From: Gluconacetobacter johannae
GTDB lineage: Bacteria; Pseudomonadota; Alphaproteobacteria; Acetobacterales; Acetobacteraceae
Reading direction: 5' to 3'
Assembly (NCBI RefSeq): GCF_014174305.1
Contig: NZ_JABEQH010000003.1
Location: 62,001 to 126,000, forward strand
Length of the DNA: 64,000 bases
The notes below the pieces were generated by a model, which searched no databases, was not told where the DNA came from, and worked only from the letters and a program-made list of their open reading frames with translations. Of this stretch, positions 26,048 through 36,124 are shown piece after piece. The position numbers and the translations under genes are program-made. Position 1 is the first letter of the stretch; each line of letters begins with the position of its first letter.

Positions 26048-26842
26048 TCAGGCGTCGAAGCCCGGAGAGAGGCGCGCGGCCTTGCGGAGGGAAGCCTCCC
26101 AGATCAGTTCGTGAATGTCGCGGCCGCCCTCGACCGGCAGGCGCTTGCGGCCCACCTGCCGGCGCACCGCGTCCTGGGCCTCTTTCGGCGCGATCAGGAC
26201 GTTTTCGCGGCCGATCGACAGGGTGCGGACCTGTGCGGTGCAGGCGCTTTCGAGCTGATAGATGCGCCCCCACGCCGCGCCGGCCGTCCTGCCGAGCGCC
26301 AGCGTGCCGTGATTACGCAGCAGCATGAAGTTGGTCTCGCCAAGATCGGCGACCAGCCGTTCGCGTTCATCCAGTTCGAGGGCGATGCCTTCGTAATCGT
26401 GATAGCTGAGTGACGGGATGACCGTCAGGGCCCGCTGGTTGAGCGGCAGCAGCCCTTCGGCATGCGCGGAAACCGCCATGCCGTCGGGCGAATGGAAATG
26501 CGCGATGAACAGGGCATCCGGCCGCGCCGCGTGAATGGCGGAATGGATGACGAAGCCCGCATAGTTGATCCCGTATGCGTTTTCACCCACGAGCCTGCCG
26601 TCCAGATCGACCTTGACCAGGCTCGATGCCGTGACTTCGTCAAACATCAGCCCGAAGGGATTTATCAGGAAATGGTGCGCGGGCCCCGGCACACGTGCGG
26701 AGATGTGGGTCGCGATCAGGTCGTCCCATCCATACAGCGCGGCAAGCCGGTAGAAGGCCGCGAGATCGACGCGGACAGCCCATTCCTCCGCGGAAACGGC
26801 GTGTGACGCCTGGCGGAGTGGGGGATGTGCGAAGGCGGTCAT
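26048..26842 (-). CDS. Class II aldolase/adducin-family protein (copy 2)
   Basis: This is a protein of the class II aldolase/adducin fold, 264 residues from the ATG at 26842, which has GGAG at a proper distance. Metal-ligand histidines are present in IAHFHSPDG and RNHGTL. As in copy 1 the catalytic glutamate of true aldolases is absent, and the segment reads NYAGFVIHSAIHAARPD. It is followed without a gap by a sulfonate-type binding protein. Function is unknown; decarboxylase, hydrolase or aldolase activity on a sulfur-containing acid is possible. Confidence 0.88.
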   Translation of the reverse strand: MTAFAHPPLRQASHAVSAEEWAVRVDLAAFYRLAALYGWDDLIATHISARVPGPAHHFLINPFGLMFDEVTASSLVKVDLDGRLVGENAYGINYAGFVIHSAIHAARPDALFIAHFHSPDGMAVSAHAEGLLPLNQRALTVIPSLSYHDYEGIALELDERERLVADLGETNFMLLRNHGTLALGRTAGAAWGRIYQLESACTAQVRTLSIGRENVLIAPKEAQDAVRRQVGRKRLPVEGGRDIHELIWEASLRKAARLSPGFDA

Positions 26843-26965
26843 GGCGGCGCTCCGGACGGGGGGTGTCGTCGTTCGACCCGGAGTGTACGGGTGAACTGTC
26901 CCGACCCCGAATGAGAAATCAAAAAGCATCATTCAAAGACGCCTTGATCGTGGCCGGGCAGGCGT

Positions 26966-29131
26966 TCAGAGGTCGAAGCGCATGCTCAGGGTCACGGTGC
27001 GCGGCGCGCCGGGGAAGAGCTGCAGCGCGCCCCGGCTGACCCAGTAGCGTTCGTTGCCGATGTTCTCCACCGCCGCCCGGAAGGTCAGCCTGTGGCGGTG
27101 AACGCGTGTGACATACTGCGCCCCGATCGTGCCGATGATGTATGATTGCAGCCGGAATGTATTGGACGGATTCAGCCAGCCGGCGGACACCCAGTTCAGC
27201 CCGCCGTTGACGCTGAGGCCCTTTACCGCCGGGATCACATAATTTGCCGAGAAATTGGCCTCGAAGGGTGAAGTCGATTCGGCCCGCCTGCCATCATAGG
27301 GCGTGCCGGCGCCGTAGCGCGCGTCCAGATACGTCAGGCTTCCGGTCAGTTGCAGGTCGCGTGTGGCCTGTACCGCGCCCCCCGCCTCGACACCCTGATA
27401 TCGTACCAGGCCGCCCTGCTGCTGCACATTGTTGGAATCGACATAGGCCGCGATCGTATCGAGCCGGTAGAGGGCCAGGGTGCCGCTCCAGCGCGATTTC
27501 TGGACTTTCACGCCCAGTTCGTATTCCTGGCTACGCATGGGGCTGAAGACCTGATAGGCATTCCGGGCGGTCGCGGCGGCCTGGGTGCCGGACTGCATGG
27601 CCTCGACGTAGCTGAAATAGGCGTTGATGTCGGGCGTGGGCTTATAAGAAAGCGAGACGACAGGGGTGACCGGGTTGTTGTGGCGCGCCGCCGTCTTGCG
27701 GCCGCTTCCGTTGGTGGCGTAGTCGTCCTCAAAATAATCCGTATAGCGTGCGCCGGCCAGCAGGGACCATTTGCGCCAGCTTATCGTGTCACTCCAGAAC
27801 GGGGCGATCTGGGTGTAGTCGATGTAGTTATAGAGCCTGGGGTTATAGAAATGTGCATTGGTGTTGGTCGGGCGTGAGGTAAAAATATTGCCGTACTGGT
27901 ACGGCTGGTAATATTGCGCGTTCGCGTCGGCATCGAACCTCTGATACAGCCACATGATGCCGGCTACGACGTCGTGCCGCAGGGGGCCGGTGTGGAACGT
28001 GCCTTCGGTGGTTTCCTGCACCTGATGGTAGGTGAAGACACGGGTCATCTGGAACGGCCGGTTCAGGTAGTCCCCACGATCGTTGAGAAACGTGATGGCG
28101 TTCGAGGGGAAGCGTTCGTCGAGATGGGTGTATCCGTAGACGAGTTTCGCATTCCAGTGCGGCGCGAAATCCCAGTCGAAGCCGGTATTGAAATGCTTGA
28201 AGTCATTGGTCTTCCACGAATCCCTGGCCCCAAGCTCCGCCCGGCCGCTGATCGGGGTCAGCGAGGTCAGGCCGCTGACCACGCTCACGCCATTGACCAT
28301 GCCTTTCTGCAGCGTGTTGAGATAGAAAGAATCGAAATGCCATGCGAGCGCGTCGGTGATCCGGACGCGGGTTGCGGCCGACACCGAGGTCGATCGGATG
28401 AAACTGCCATTGTACTGGTTGCCGACTTCGTTGCCGACGGAAAAACGATAAGTCACACGGCCGGATTTTCCGATCGGACCGCCGGCGTCGATGCTCTGCC
28501 GGAACGCGGCGTCCGAGCGGTAGCCGGCCTCTACGGACAGGCGCGGGTCATCGACCGGCTTCTTGAGCTGGAAATCCAGTACCGCGCCGGGCGAACCGAA
28601 GCCGTAGAGAAACGCCGATGCGCCCTTCGTCAACTGGAACTGCCCGAAATTCGCCATGGGCAGGTCGATGAACCAGTAGGGAATGGCGAATCCGTCGATC
28701 TTGTAGCCGTTGGTCCAGTCCAGATCGAGGCCGCGCACGCGGAAGCTTGCGCCTGAGGCGGTGGAGCCGCCGTTGGAGTTCTCCTGCACGCCGGGCTCGG
28801 CACGGAACACATCGTTGATGTCGGCCGCCTGCATCTGCTCGACCTTGGCCGCCGAAACGATGCTGAGCGAGAATGGTGTGTCGAATTCGGACCGGGATCC
28901 CAGGGCCCCCATGGCCGCGTGCGAGGCCAGGCGCGGCCGGTGGGCATTGGCGCTGACGGTGATGGCTTCCGGTGACGCGGTATGTATCGCGGCCGGGCGG
29001 GATACGGCGGGTTTCGACCGGGCGATGGATTTCGTATGTGCCGGGGCCTCGGCATGGACGGAAACAGGTGTGATCGTCACGAGACCGGAAACGATAATCG
29101 TCCTTCTGGCGAAGGACCCAGCCGATTTCAT
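26966..29131 (-). CDS. TonB-dependent siderophore-type receptor
   Basis: This is an outer-membrane receptor of 721 residues. The start at 29131 (MKSAGSFARRTIIVSG) has a strong GGAAGGA site and begins a signal peptide. A long linker rich in alanine, serine and proline precedes VSANAHRPR, then the plug. Plug features VRGLDLDW, FQLTKGASAFLYGFGSPGAVLDF and the barrel end LSMRFDL match the siderophore receptor group (FhuE/FpvA type). It may import ferric siderophores, but a sulfur ligand is possible given the neighbours; no Fur-like box was seen at its promoter. Confidence 0.9.
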   Translation of the reverse strand: MKSAGSFARRTIIVSGLVTITPVSVHAEAPAHTKSIARSKPAVSRPAAIHTASPEAITVSANAHRPRLASHAAMGALGSRSEFDTPFSLSIVSAAKVEQMQAADINDVFRAEPGVQENSNGGSTASGASFRVRGLDLDWTNGYKIDGFAIPYWFIDLPMANFGQFQLTKGASAFLYGFGSPGAVLDFQLKKPVDDPRLSVEAGYRSDAAFRQSIDAGGPIGKSGRVTYRFSVGNEVGNQYNGSFIRSTSVSAATRVRITDALAWHFDSFYLNTLQKGMVNGVSVVSGLTSLTPISGRAELGARDSWKTNDFKHFNTGFDWDFAPHWNAKLVYGYTHLDERFPSNAITFLNDRGDYLNRPFQMTRVFTYHQVQETTEGTFHTGPLRHDVVAGIMWLYQRFDADANAQYYQPYQYGNIFTSRPTNTNAHFYNPRLYNYIDYTQIAPFWSDTISWRKWSLLAGARYTDYFEDDYATNGSGRKTAARHNNPVTPVVSLSYKPTPDINAYFSYVEAMQSGTQAAATARNAYQVFSPMRSQEYELGVKVQKSRWSGTLALYRLDTIAAYVDSNNVQQQGGLVRYQGVEAGGAVQATRDLQLTGSLTYLDARYGAGTPYDGRRAESTSPFEANFSANYVIPAVKGLSVNGGLNWVSAGWLNPSNTFRLQSYIIGTIGAQYVTRVHRHRLTFRAAVENIGNERYWVSRGALQLFPGAPRTVTLSMRFDL

Positions 29132-29423
29132 TTTATATCCTTCCGTCCGACATAGAGTATGCGCCGTTCTTCGCAACATTGCAGATGCAAGGACGTCTCT
29201 ATGGCAGGGTTCCGGAAAGTAATATTGAATTGTGTAAAACTTATATGTTTCGTTATCTCATTCCCAATTCCTGGGGTGAGATGAAATAAGAAACCGGAAT
29301 TCGTTTCGGTTGTGACCGATGGCGCCAGCTTTGTTCGTATGCAGGGCGCGCGCAAGGACTGTCACGGGCTGCCTTGCCGGGGCGGGGACGCCGGAAGCCC
29401 TGGCGTCCCTCCCCTTGTGGAAA

Positions 29424-29912
29424 TCAGCTCTGGTCGGGAGCGGGGGCCGAGTTCAGGTGGATGTAGCGTTCAATCCCGACCAGCTTGATGAGGTCGAACT
29501 GACGGTCGAGGAAATCCTCATGCTCTTCTTCGTTCTCGAGGATCTTCAGCAGGAGGTCGCGCGACACATAATCACGCACGCTCTCGCAATAGGCGATGCC
29601 CTCGCGCAGGTCGACCAGCGCCTTTTCCTCGAGCTTGAGATCGCATTCCAGGATCTCCTGGACGTTCTGGCCCACCAGGATGGTGTTCAGCCGCTGCACG
29701 TTCGGCAGGCCGCCCAGATAGAGGATGCGCTCGATCAGCCAGTCGGCGTGGCGCATCTCCTCGATCGATTCCTCGTATTCCTTCTTGCCCAGCAGGGTCA
29801 CGCCCCAATGGTTCAGGGTGCGGGCATGCAGGAAATACTGGTTGATCGCCGTCAGCTCGTTGGTGAGCTGGATGTTCAGGTGCTCGATGACCTGCGGGTC
29901 CTTGATCGGCAT
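29424..29912 (-). CDS. bfr: Bacterioferritin
   Basis: This haem-binding iron-storage ferritin oxidises Fe(II) and stores the mineral in a 24-subunit shell. The ferroxidase ligands are intact: E19 (TNELTAINQYF), E52 and H55 (EEMRHAD), E95 (DLKLEEK), E128 and H131 (NEEEHED). M53 is the haem ligand. The 162 residues match the usual length. It is a single-gene unit. The upstream region has a promoter-like pair with a Fur-like palindrome across its -10 region. Confidence 0.97.
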   Translation of the reverse strand: MPIKDPQVIEHLNIQLTNELTAINQYFLHARTLNHWGVTLLGKKEYEESIEEMRHADWLIERILYLGGLPNVQRLNTILVGQNVQEILECDLKLEEKALVDLREGIAYCESVRDYVSRDLLLKILENEEEHEDFLDRQFDLIKLVGIERYIHLNSAPAPDQS

Positions 29913-30008
29913 GGGCGCTGCCTTCTCTATCTCATGGGGGAGGTTGCGATCCTGCGTTTATCGCACCCCCCCGATGCTCTGTAAATTACAAAGCATAGAT
30001 ATATCAGT

Positions 30009-30037
30009 ATGATAATGGACATGATTATCACTCTCAA
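30009..30037 (-). promoter_or_regulatory. bfr promoter with overlapping Fur-like box
   Basis: Read on the minus strand, TTGAGA (30032-30037) and TATCAT (30009-30014) are separated by 17 bases and form a near-consensus sigma-70 promoter for bfr. The palindrome GATAAT-N7-ATTATC at 30011-30029 matches the classical 19-base Fur consensus at 15 of 19 positions and covers the -10 and spacer. The expected transcript leader is about 90 bases. Confidence 0.6.
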
Positions 30038-30364
30038 TCCTGATGCCAATGGTCCGGATCATCCACGCCCGGCGTAGGAGGGCAGGCCTACAGGCAGCAA
30101 GGTCATGGATTGTGCGATGGCGTCCGGCGGCAAGGCCCGACTCATCCGTTGGCGCGGCGCACCGTTCCTTCACGCCGGCAGAGGCGAGAACAGTTTCCGC
30201 TGTCGATCAAAAGCCTGTGATGGAAGCCTGGCTAACCAGATCCGCCTTCAGGGAGCCCGGCGTGGTTCAGTCGCGGCGCCTCCGGTATTGCCCGCGCTGG
30301 AACCGTCGGGAATAATTTCTATAAAAACCCCCAAAATTTATATTTCATTTATGACCGGCCGTCC

Positions 30365-30395
30365 AGCCCCATATGGGGCTATTCTTTTATTTGAT
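30365..30395 (+). terminator. Intrinsic terminator upstream of bcsAB
   Basis: The perfect palindrome AGCCCCATATGGGGCT (30365-30380) is followed by ATTCTTTTATTTG, a T-rich tail. This is the classic form of a Rho-independent terminator reading rightward. No protein gene on the plus strand ends just before it, which suggests a short untranslated transcript or an attenuator ahead of the cellulose operon. Confidence 0.55.
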
Positions 30396-30733
30396 TTGTA
30401 GATTTATTGCCATATAAGTTGATGGTTCATTGCGGGGGCAATGTCAAAATGGGGTACATGCGCGACATATAGCCGAGGTGTGGCTGCGCTGGCCCCGTCA
30501 TCGGGGCACTGTTGGACATGAAGCTTGTGTGGGGCCTGGACGATACGGGGTCTGCGCCCCCTGGTCGACAGGCGTAAAAATGGTTTGTGGTGACGTTCTT
30601 GAAGCCGGACGACCGGGGCGATCCCATGTGGGTGCAGCAGGCTGGACGCGGATGACGAACGGCGCATTCATGTGGGATTGAGGGGGCTTCCTGCCAGGGA
30701 TGCCTCCTGACGGGTGCGGAACGAGCGACTGCC

Positions 30734-33700
30734 ATGCATGACAGGAATATGGAAAACATGCTTGCGAAGTCGGAGACCTTTCTCAGGTCTCCGTTCGTGT
30801 CGCTGCTCGTCGCGGGCATCGGCGTGGGCATGATGCTTCTCGTGGGTGGTGTCGAGCTGACGTCGTATCAGCAGGGGTTGCTGTCCATCGGGACCATCAG
30901 CCTGATGCTGCTCGTCAATCGCTGGAAAGGGCGCGCCGCGAGCTGCTTCCTCATGGCGCTGTCGCTGCTTGTGTCCATGCGGTACATGGCCTGGCGGCTG
31001 AACACGACGATCGTGCTGGGAAACTGGCTCCAGTCGATCCTGTCCATCCTGCTGCTGCTGTCCGAAATATACGCCCTGCTGATGTTGTGCCTGAGCTACT
31101 TCCAGATGGTGTGGCCTTTGCGGCGCCTTTCGTATCCGTTGCCGGCCGATCAGGCCAGCTGGCCCACGATCGACGTCTATATCCCGACCTATGAGGAAGA
31201 TCTGACGCTGGTGCGTTCCACGGTGCTGGCGTCGCAGGACCTCGACTGGCCCGCCGACAAGCTGAACATCTATATCCTCGACGATGGCCGGCGCCGCCAG
31301 TTTCACGATTTCGCGCTGGAGGCCGGCGTGGGCTACATCGCCCGGCCCGACAACAGCCACGCCAAGGCCGGCAATCTGAATCACGCCGTCGGCGTCACCG
31401 ACGGCGAAATGATGGTCGTTTTCGATTGCGACCACGTGCCGACCCGCGGATTCCTGAAGAAAACGGTGGGATGGCTGGTTGCCGATCCCAAGATGGCGAT
31501 GCTGCAGACGCCACATCATTTCTACTCCTCCGATCCGTTCAAGCGGAACCTGACGGCGGCCGAGGAAGTGCCCCCCGAAGGAAACATGTTCTATGGCCTG
31601 ATCCAGGACGGCAACGATTTCTGGGACGCGACCTTTTTCTGCGGGTCCTGCGCCGTGATCCGGCGCAGCGCGATTCTGAGCATCGGTGGTTTCGCCACGG
31701 AAACCGTGACCGAGGATGCCCACACGTCGCTCAAGATGCAGCGCCGTGGCTGGAGCACCGCCTATCTGCGCGAGGCGCTGGCGGGCGGGCTGGCGACCGA
31801 ACGCCTGATCTTCCACATCGGGCAGCGCATGCGCTGGGCGCGCGGCATGCTGCAGATCATGCGTATCGACAACCCACTGACGGGACACGGCCTCCGCTGG
31901 GAACAGCGGCTGTGCTATCTTTCCGCGACACTGCATTTTCTCTTTGCGATTCCACGGGTTATTTTCCTGCTTGCGCCCATGGCCTTCCTGGTTCTGGGGC
32001 TGAACGTCTTCGCGGCGTCGCCGCTGGATATCCTGGTCTATGCGATACCCCATATCGCGCATTCGCTCACGACCCTGTCCCGGCTCGAAGGGCGCTGGCG
32101 CTACTCCTTCTGGAGCGAGATCTACGAGACGTCGCTGGCCCTGTTCCTGGTCCGCCTGACGGTCATGACCCTGCTGCTGCCACGGCGCGGACGCTTCAAC
32201 GTCACGGCCAAGGGCGTATTGCTCGACAAGGAGTTTCTGGATTTCGACGCGGTATATCCGAACGTCATTCTTGCGGTCGTCCTGGGCCTGTCGCTGGTGC
32301 GCGGGATCGTAAGCGCCATCTGGCAGCATCTGGATCCTCTGGCCTTTCAATCCCTGCTGCTGAACATGGTGTGGGGCGCATTCAGCCTGTTCATCGTGCT
32401 GGCGTCCATTTCGGTCGGTCGTGAAACGCGCCAGACCCGTCGACAGCATCGCATCAGGGCGAACCTGCCGATTACGGTCACCACCGCGTCGGGGCAGGTG
32501 TGGCCCACGCAGACCACCGATATCTCGATGGGCGGTTTCGGCATGAAATCTCCCTGGACCGCGCCGTTGAGCGGGCCGATGGAGGTTATCGTCGGTTATC
32601 GCAATGAACAGGACGGGATCGAGGTGTCGGTGCCCGCGCAGATCCTGCGCCAGCGCGATGGGCTGCTGCACGCGCAGTGGGTTATGGACGGCCTGCACGA
32701 TGAACGGCAGGTCGTCGCCATGGTGTTCGGCCGTCACGATGCCTGGGCGGAATGGGCGAATTATGCCCCGGATTACCCGATCCGAAGCTTTTACATCATT
32801 CTGAAAAGCGTAATCGGCCTGTTCAAGCCCGGGGCGACCTATGAGGGGCGTCCGATCCCCGCTACGGACAAGGCGGCCGCCGCCGTCACTGCCAAGGAAG
32901 AAAAATTGGAAAAGAGAAGCCTGGTGCTGCAACCTGCGCGACGTGCCGCCCGCAGCGGGGTGGTTACCTCTTTCATGATCGCGTCTGGCATTGCAGCGAC
33001 GGGGATGAGCGTCGCCATGGCGCAGACGCCCCCACCCCTGACGCCCCCGGTCCTGACGTCCCCCGCGACGCAGGCCGGCCTGCCGATCGACGACGCCAAT
33101 GCGGGGGACGCCGCGCCCGTGGCGCCGCCCGCGATCGACCAGGCTGCGGCCGACCGGGTATCGGATGTCGAGGTGACCAACACCCTGTCGTTCCGCGACC
33201 TGGGCGCCGTGAACGGCCCGTTGACGTTGCGGGGGTATAGTCCGCTGCAGGGCCTGACCATCGCCGTGCCGTTCAACCGTGTGGTGACCCATGCACAGCT
33301 TACATTGTCCGGCGCGCTGTCGCCGTCGCTGCTGCCCGAGGCCAGCGCCGTCACCGTCACGCTGAACGAACAATATATCGGGACGATCAAGGTCGATCCC
33401 GAGCATCCGGAATTCGGACCGCTGACGTTCGACGTCAATCCGTTGTACTTCGCCGGCAAGAACACGCTGAATTTCCATTTCGCCGGCGAATATCGGCGGG
33501 ACTGCAACGATCTGTATAACGAGGTCCTGTGGGCGCGGATCTCCGACCTGTCGCGGCTTACGCTGACCACGGTCCGGATCGCGCCCGAACGGACGCTGGC
33601 GCACCTGCCGGCCCCGTTCTTCGACCCCAACCTGCGTTCGACCCTGCGTGTCCCGGTCGTGCTGCCTTCGACGTCCAGCGGCAGCCTGCTCGCCGGCGGC

Positions 33701-35305
33701 GTGATCGCGTCCTGGTTCGGAAAGCTGGCGGATTTCCGGGGCGTGTCCTTCCCGGTGACGGCGGATATCCCGGCGGCGGGCAACGCGATCGAGATCGGCG
33801 AGAACCTGCCGGTCGGACCGGACGGCCAGCCGCCCGTGGGGCCGACCCTTGCGGAAATTCCCAACCCCCACGATCGCTGGGGAACGGTGCTGGTGGTCAC
33901 CGGACGCGACGCGCGCGAGGTCGGGATCGCGGCGCGGACGATGGTCCTGTCGCCGGACACGCTGGGGGCGGTCGGGTCCAAGGTCGTGACGGACGTCACG
34001 ATGACGCCGCGCAAACCCTATGACGCGCCGGCCTTCATCCCCACCGACCGGCCGGTGCGCTTCGGCGAACTGGTGCCGGCGAGCGACCTGCAGGCCGGCG
34101 GCTTCGTGCCGACCGAACTGACGGTGCCGTTCCATCTGCCGCCCGACCTTTATACCTGGCGTCATCGTCCCTTCATGATGGACCTATGGGTCCGCGCGCC
34201 CGGCGGCCCGATCGTGGACCTGGAGACGTCGCGACTGGATGTCCGCGTCAACGACAACTACCTGCAAAGCTATTCCCTGATGCCGCCCAGCACGTGGGAG
34301 CGATGGTCGCGGCGGCTGATGGACCCGCATACGGGCGCCATCGGCCATAGGACGGCGCTGCCGGCGTGGCTGATCTTCGGGCAGAACCAACTGCAATTCG
34401 ATTTCGACGCGCGTCCGATCGACCGGGGCGCCTGCCGGCGGGTGCCCGCCGATATCCGCATGAGCGTCGATTCCGATTCCACGTTCGATTTCCGCCGGGC
34501 ACGTCATTTCACCACCCTGCCGAACCTGTCCTATTTCACCGGGGTGGCCTTTCCCTTCTCGCGGATGGCGGATCTGTCCGAGACGACGATCGTCATGCCG
34601 CGCAATCCGGATGTCGGGACGGCATCGGCCTATTTCGACCTGATGGGCTTCTTCGGCGCGTCGACCTGGTTTCCGGCGACCGGGGTTCATCTTGCCTATA
34701 CCGACGAGATGGCCAGCCATCCGCCGTCGGGCGATATCGTCCTGCTGTCGCCGGCCGATCGCCTGTACGGCGCCGAGCCGCTGCTGTCGCGTTCGCCGTA
34801 CGTCGTCGCCGACGGGCGGATCACGGTCGGGCAGCATATCGGGCTGCAGAGCATATGGCACCTGTTCCAGGACCGCGATCACACCGGCCTGCGGAACGGG
34901 GTTTCGGCGAACCTGAACACGCCGATCGCGGGGGCGGGGCTGCTGATCGGGGCGCAGTCTCCCTTCGCCGCCGACCGCTCGGTCGTCGCGGTCCTGGGCG
35001 ATACGCCGCAGCGCCTGCAGGATGTCATCCTGGCGTTGCACGACCGGCACGTCACCCCGCTGATCCAGGGCGACCTGACGCTCAAGAACGGCGACGAAAT
35101 CACCAGCTACCGCACGGCCCCGCTCTATACGGTCGGGTCGCTGCCGTTCTGGATGTGGCCGGACTGGTATTTCGGCGGCAATCCCGTCGTGCTGTATCTT
35201 GTCGGGCTGCTCGGGGCCGGGCTGCTGGCGCTGGTGGTATGGCGCTGGCTGCGGGCCCGGTCGCGCCGCAGGGTAGGTCGCACCGACCTGACCGGGGATC
35301 CATGA
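30734..35305 (+). CDS. bcsABII: Cellulose synthase, fused BcsA-BcsB (type II)
   Basis: This fused subunit makes beta-1,4-glucan from UDP-glucose at the inner membrane and feeds it to the periplasm. The BcsA part (about residues 1-740) has membrane segments and a family 2 glycosyltransferase core: DDGRR at 183-187, DCD at 231-233, TED at 326-328 and QRMRW at 364-368. The PilZ domain follows with the RxxxR c-di-GMP motif near 565-572 and DISMGGFG near 595-602. A hydrophobic signal-anchor near 750 begins the BcsB part, which ends in a membrane helix. It is 1,523 residues, close to known type II fusions. An alternative ATG lies at 30749. Confidence 0.96.
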   Translation: MHDRNMENMLAKSETFLRSPFVSLLVAGIGVGMMLLVGGVELTSYQQGLLSIGTISLMLLVNRWKGRAASCFLMALSLLVSMRYMAWRLNTTIVLGNWLQSILSILLLLSEIYALLMLCLSYFQMVWPLRRLSYPLPADQASWPTIDVYIPTYEEDLTLVRSTVLASQDLDWPADKLNIYILDDGRRRQFHDFALEAGVGYIARPDNSHAKAGNLNHAVGVTDGEMMVVFDCDHVPTRGFLKKTVGWLVADPKMAMLQTPHHFYSSDPFKRNLTAAEEVPPEGNMFYGLIQDGNDFWDATFFCGSCAVIRRSAILSIGGFATETVTEDAHTSLKMQRRGWSTAYLREALAGGLATERLIFHIGQRMRWARGMLQIMRIDNPLTGHGLRWEQRLCYLSATLHFLFAIPRVIFLLAPMAFLVLGLNVFAASPLDILVYAIPHIAHSLTTLSRLEGRWRYSFWSEIYETSLALFLVRLTVMTLLLPRRGRFNVTAKGVLLDKEFLDFDAVYPNVILAVVLGLSLVRGIVSAIWQHLDPLAFQSLLLNMVWGAFSLFIVLASISVGRETRQTRRQHRIRANLPITVTTASGQVWPTQTTDISMGGFGMKSPWTAPLSGPMEVIVGYRNEQDGIEVSVPAQILRQRDGLLHAQWVMDGLHDERQVVAMVFGRHDAWAEWANYAPDYPIRSFYIILKSVIGLFKPGATYEGRPIPATDKAAAAVTAKEEKLEKRSLVLQPARRAARSGVVTSFMIASGIAATGMSVAMAQTPPPLTPPVLTSPATQAGLPIDDANAGDAAPVAPPAIDQAAADRVSDVEVTNTLSFRDLGAVNGPLTLRGYSPLQGLTIAVPFNRVVTHAQLTLSGALSPSLLPEASAVTVTLNEQYIGTIKVDPEHPEFGPLTFDVNPLYFAGKNTLNFHFAGEYRRDCNDLYNEVLWARISDLSRLTLTTVRIAPERTLAHLPAPFFDPNLRSTLRVPVVLPSTSSGSLLAGGVIASWFGKLADFRGVSFPVTADIPAAGNAIEIGENLPVGPDGQPPVGPTLAEIPNPHDRWGTVLVVTGRDAREVGIAARTMVLSPDTLGAVGSKVVTDVTMTPRKPYDAPAFIPTDRPVRFGELVPASDLQAGGFVPTELTVPFHLPPDLYTWRHRPFMMDLWVRAPGGPIVDLETSRLDVRVNDNYLQSYSLMPPSTWERWSRRLMDPHTGAIGHRTALPAWLIFGQNQLQFDFDARPIDRGACRRVPADIRMSVDSDSTFDFRRARHFTTLPNLSYFTGVAFPFSRMADLSETTIVMPRNPDVGTASAYFDLMGFFGASTWFPATGVHLAYTDEMASHPPSGDIVLLSPADRLYGAEPLLSRSPYVVADGRITVGQHIGLQSIWHLFQDRDHTGLRNGVSANLNTPIAGAGLLIGAQSPFAADRSVVAVLGDTPQRLQDVILALHDRHVTPLIQGDLTLKNGDEITSYRTAPLYTVGSLPFWMWPDWYFGGNPVVLYLVGLLGAGLLALVVWRWLRARSRRRVGRTDLTGDP

Positions 35306-35366
35306 CGGCAGGCCCTTCCGCCCGGGGGACGCGGTTCGCCGGTATATGTAATCAGGAGAGTTGAGT

Positions 35367-36035
35367 ATGAGTGCCCTTCTCGCGGGTCTGACATTGCTGA
35401 TCGTCGGCGACAGCCATGTGACGTTCAAGGACTCGCTTCTATCCATCCTGCCGGATGAGCTGACCCGGCAGGGCGCCAGGGTCGTGGCCTATGGCGTCTG
35501 TTCGTCGCAGGCGGCGGACTGGGTCGTGCCCAACCCCAACAACGGCTGCGGCGCCGCCCAGCGGGTGGATGACGAACCGCTGGGGCCGCCGAACATGCAG
35601 CCGGCATCCCCGCCGCCGATCGCCTCGCTCATCGACAAATGGCATCCGAATGTCGTCATGGTGGTGCTGGGCGACACGATGGCGTCGTACGGCCAGGAGT
35701 CGTTTTCCAGGGAATGGGTCGACCAGCAGGTCAAGACCCTGACCTACACGATCGGCAAGACCGCGTGCATCTGGGTCGGTCCGACCTGGGGCCAGTACAG
35801 CCCGCGCTATGGCAAGACGGACGCGCGCGCGACCGAAATGGCCGCTTTCCTGAAGGGCGAGGTCGCGCCCTGCGCCTATATCGACGGCACCGCCCTGATG
35901 AAGCCGGGCACGGTCCAGACCATCGACGGCATTCACGCGACGCCGGCCAGCTACAAGGTCTGGGGCGACCTGATCGTCAACGCGACTGTCCCTCTGCTGC
36001 AAAAAGTGAAGGACGGCGGGACGCTGACGCCGTAA
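35367..36035 (+). CDS. bcsX: BcsX, SGNH-type hydrolase of the cellulose II operon
   Basis: This SGNH/GDSL-fold protein shows the block I motif IVGDSHV and the C-terminal Asp-His pair in TIDGIHATP. The ATG at 35367 is chosen because AGGAGA lies seven bases upstream; a TTG at 35361 is too close to it. No clear signal peptide is visible, so it may act in the cytoplasm or leave by another route. Position between bcsAB and the acyltransferase gene matches bcsX of type II operons, where a role in acylation or deacylation of cellulose has been proposed but is not proven. Confidence 0.85.
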   Translation: MSALLAGLTLLIVGDSHVTFKDSLLSILPDELTRQGARVVAYGVCSSQAADWVVPNPNNGCGAAQRVDDEPLGPPNMQPASPPPIASLIDKWHPNVVMVVLGDTMASYGQESFSREWVDQQVKTLTYTIGKTACIWVGPTWGQYSPRYGKTDARATEMAAFLKGEVAPCAYIDGTALMKPGTVQTIDGIHATPASYKVWGDLIVNATVPLLQKVKDGGTLTP

Positions 36036-36124
36036 GGAATGCCGGGACGTCCACCCTCGGGCCGGACGTTCCATCGCCGCCTTGTCGTTTCTCCCCCTGA
36101 TATCGCTACTGACGGAACACCGGT

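Larger units (their letters stand above)
29913..30733. other. Long intergenic region between bfr and the cellulose operon
   Basis: No convincing gene is seen. From the left it holds the bfr leader, the bfr promoter with a Fur-like palindrome, about 330 bases of unassigned sequence with two short frames of non-protein-like composition, a palindromic terminator with T-rich tail at 30365-30395, and about 340 bases leading to bcsAB. A hairpin GCCCCG-TCAT-CGGGGC lies at 30492-30507 in the probable bcs leader. AT-rich DNA at 30310-30425 probably carries the bcs promoter. Confidence 0.5.

Noticed and set aside
30043-30401. Short overlapping frames after the Fur-like box as iron-regulated small proteins such as HemP
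   Set aside because: Neither translation matches HemP or any known small iron protein, and no ribosome-binding site fits.
30668-34165. A very long open frame antisense to bcsAB
   Set aside because: It mirrors the codon structure of a GC-rich gene, its translation is low-complexity Arg/Gly/Gln/His-rich with no fold, and the sense strand has complete cellulose synthase motifs.
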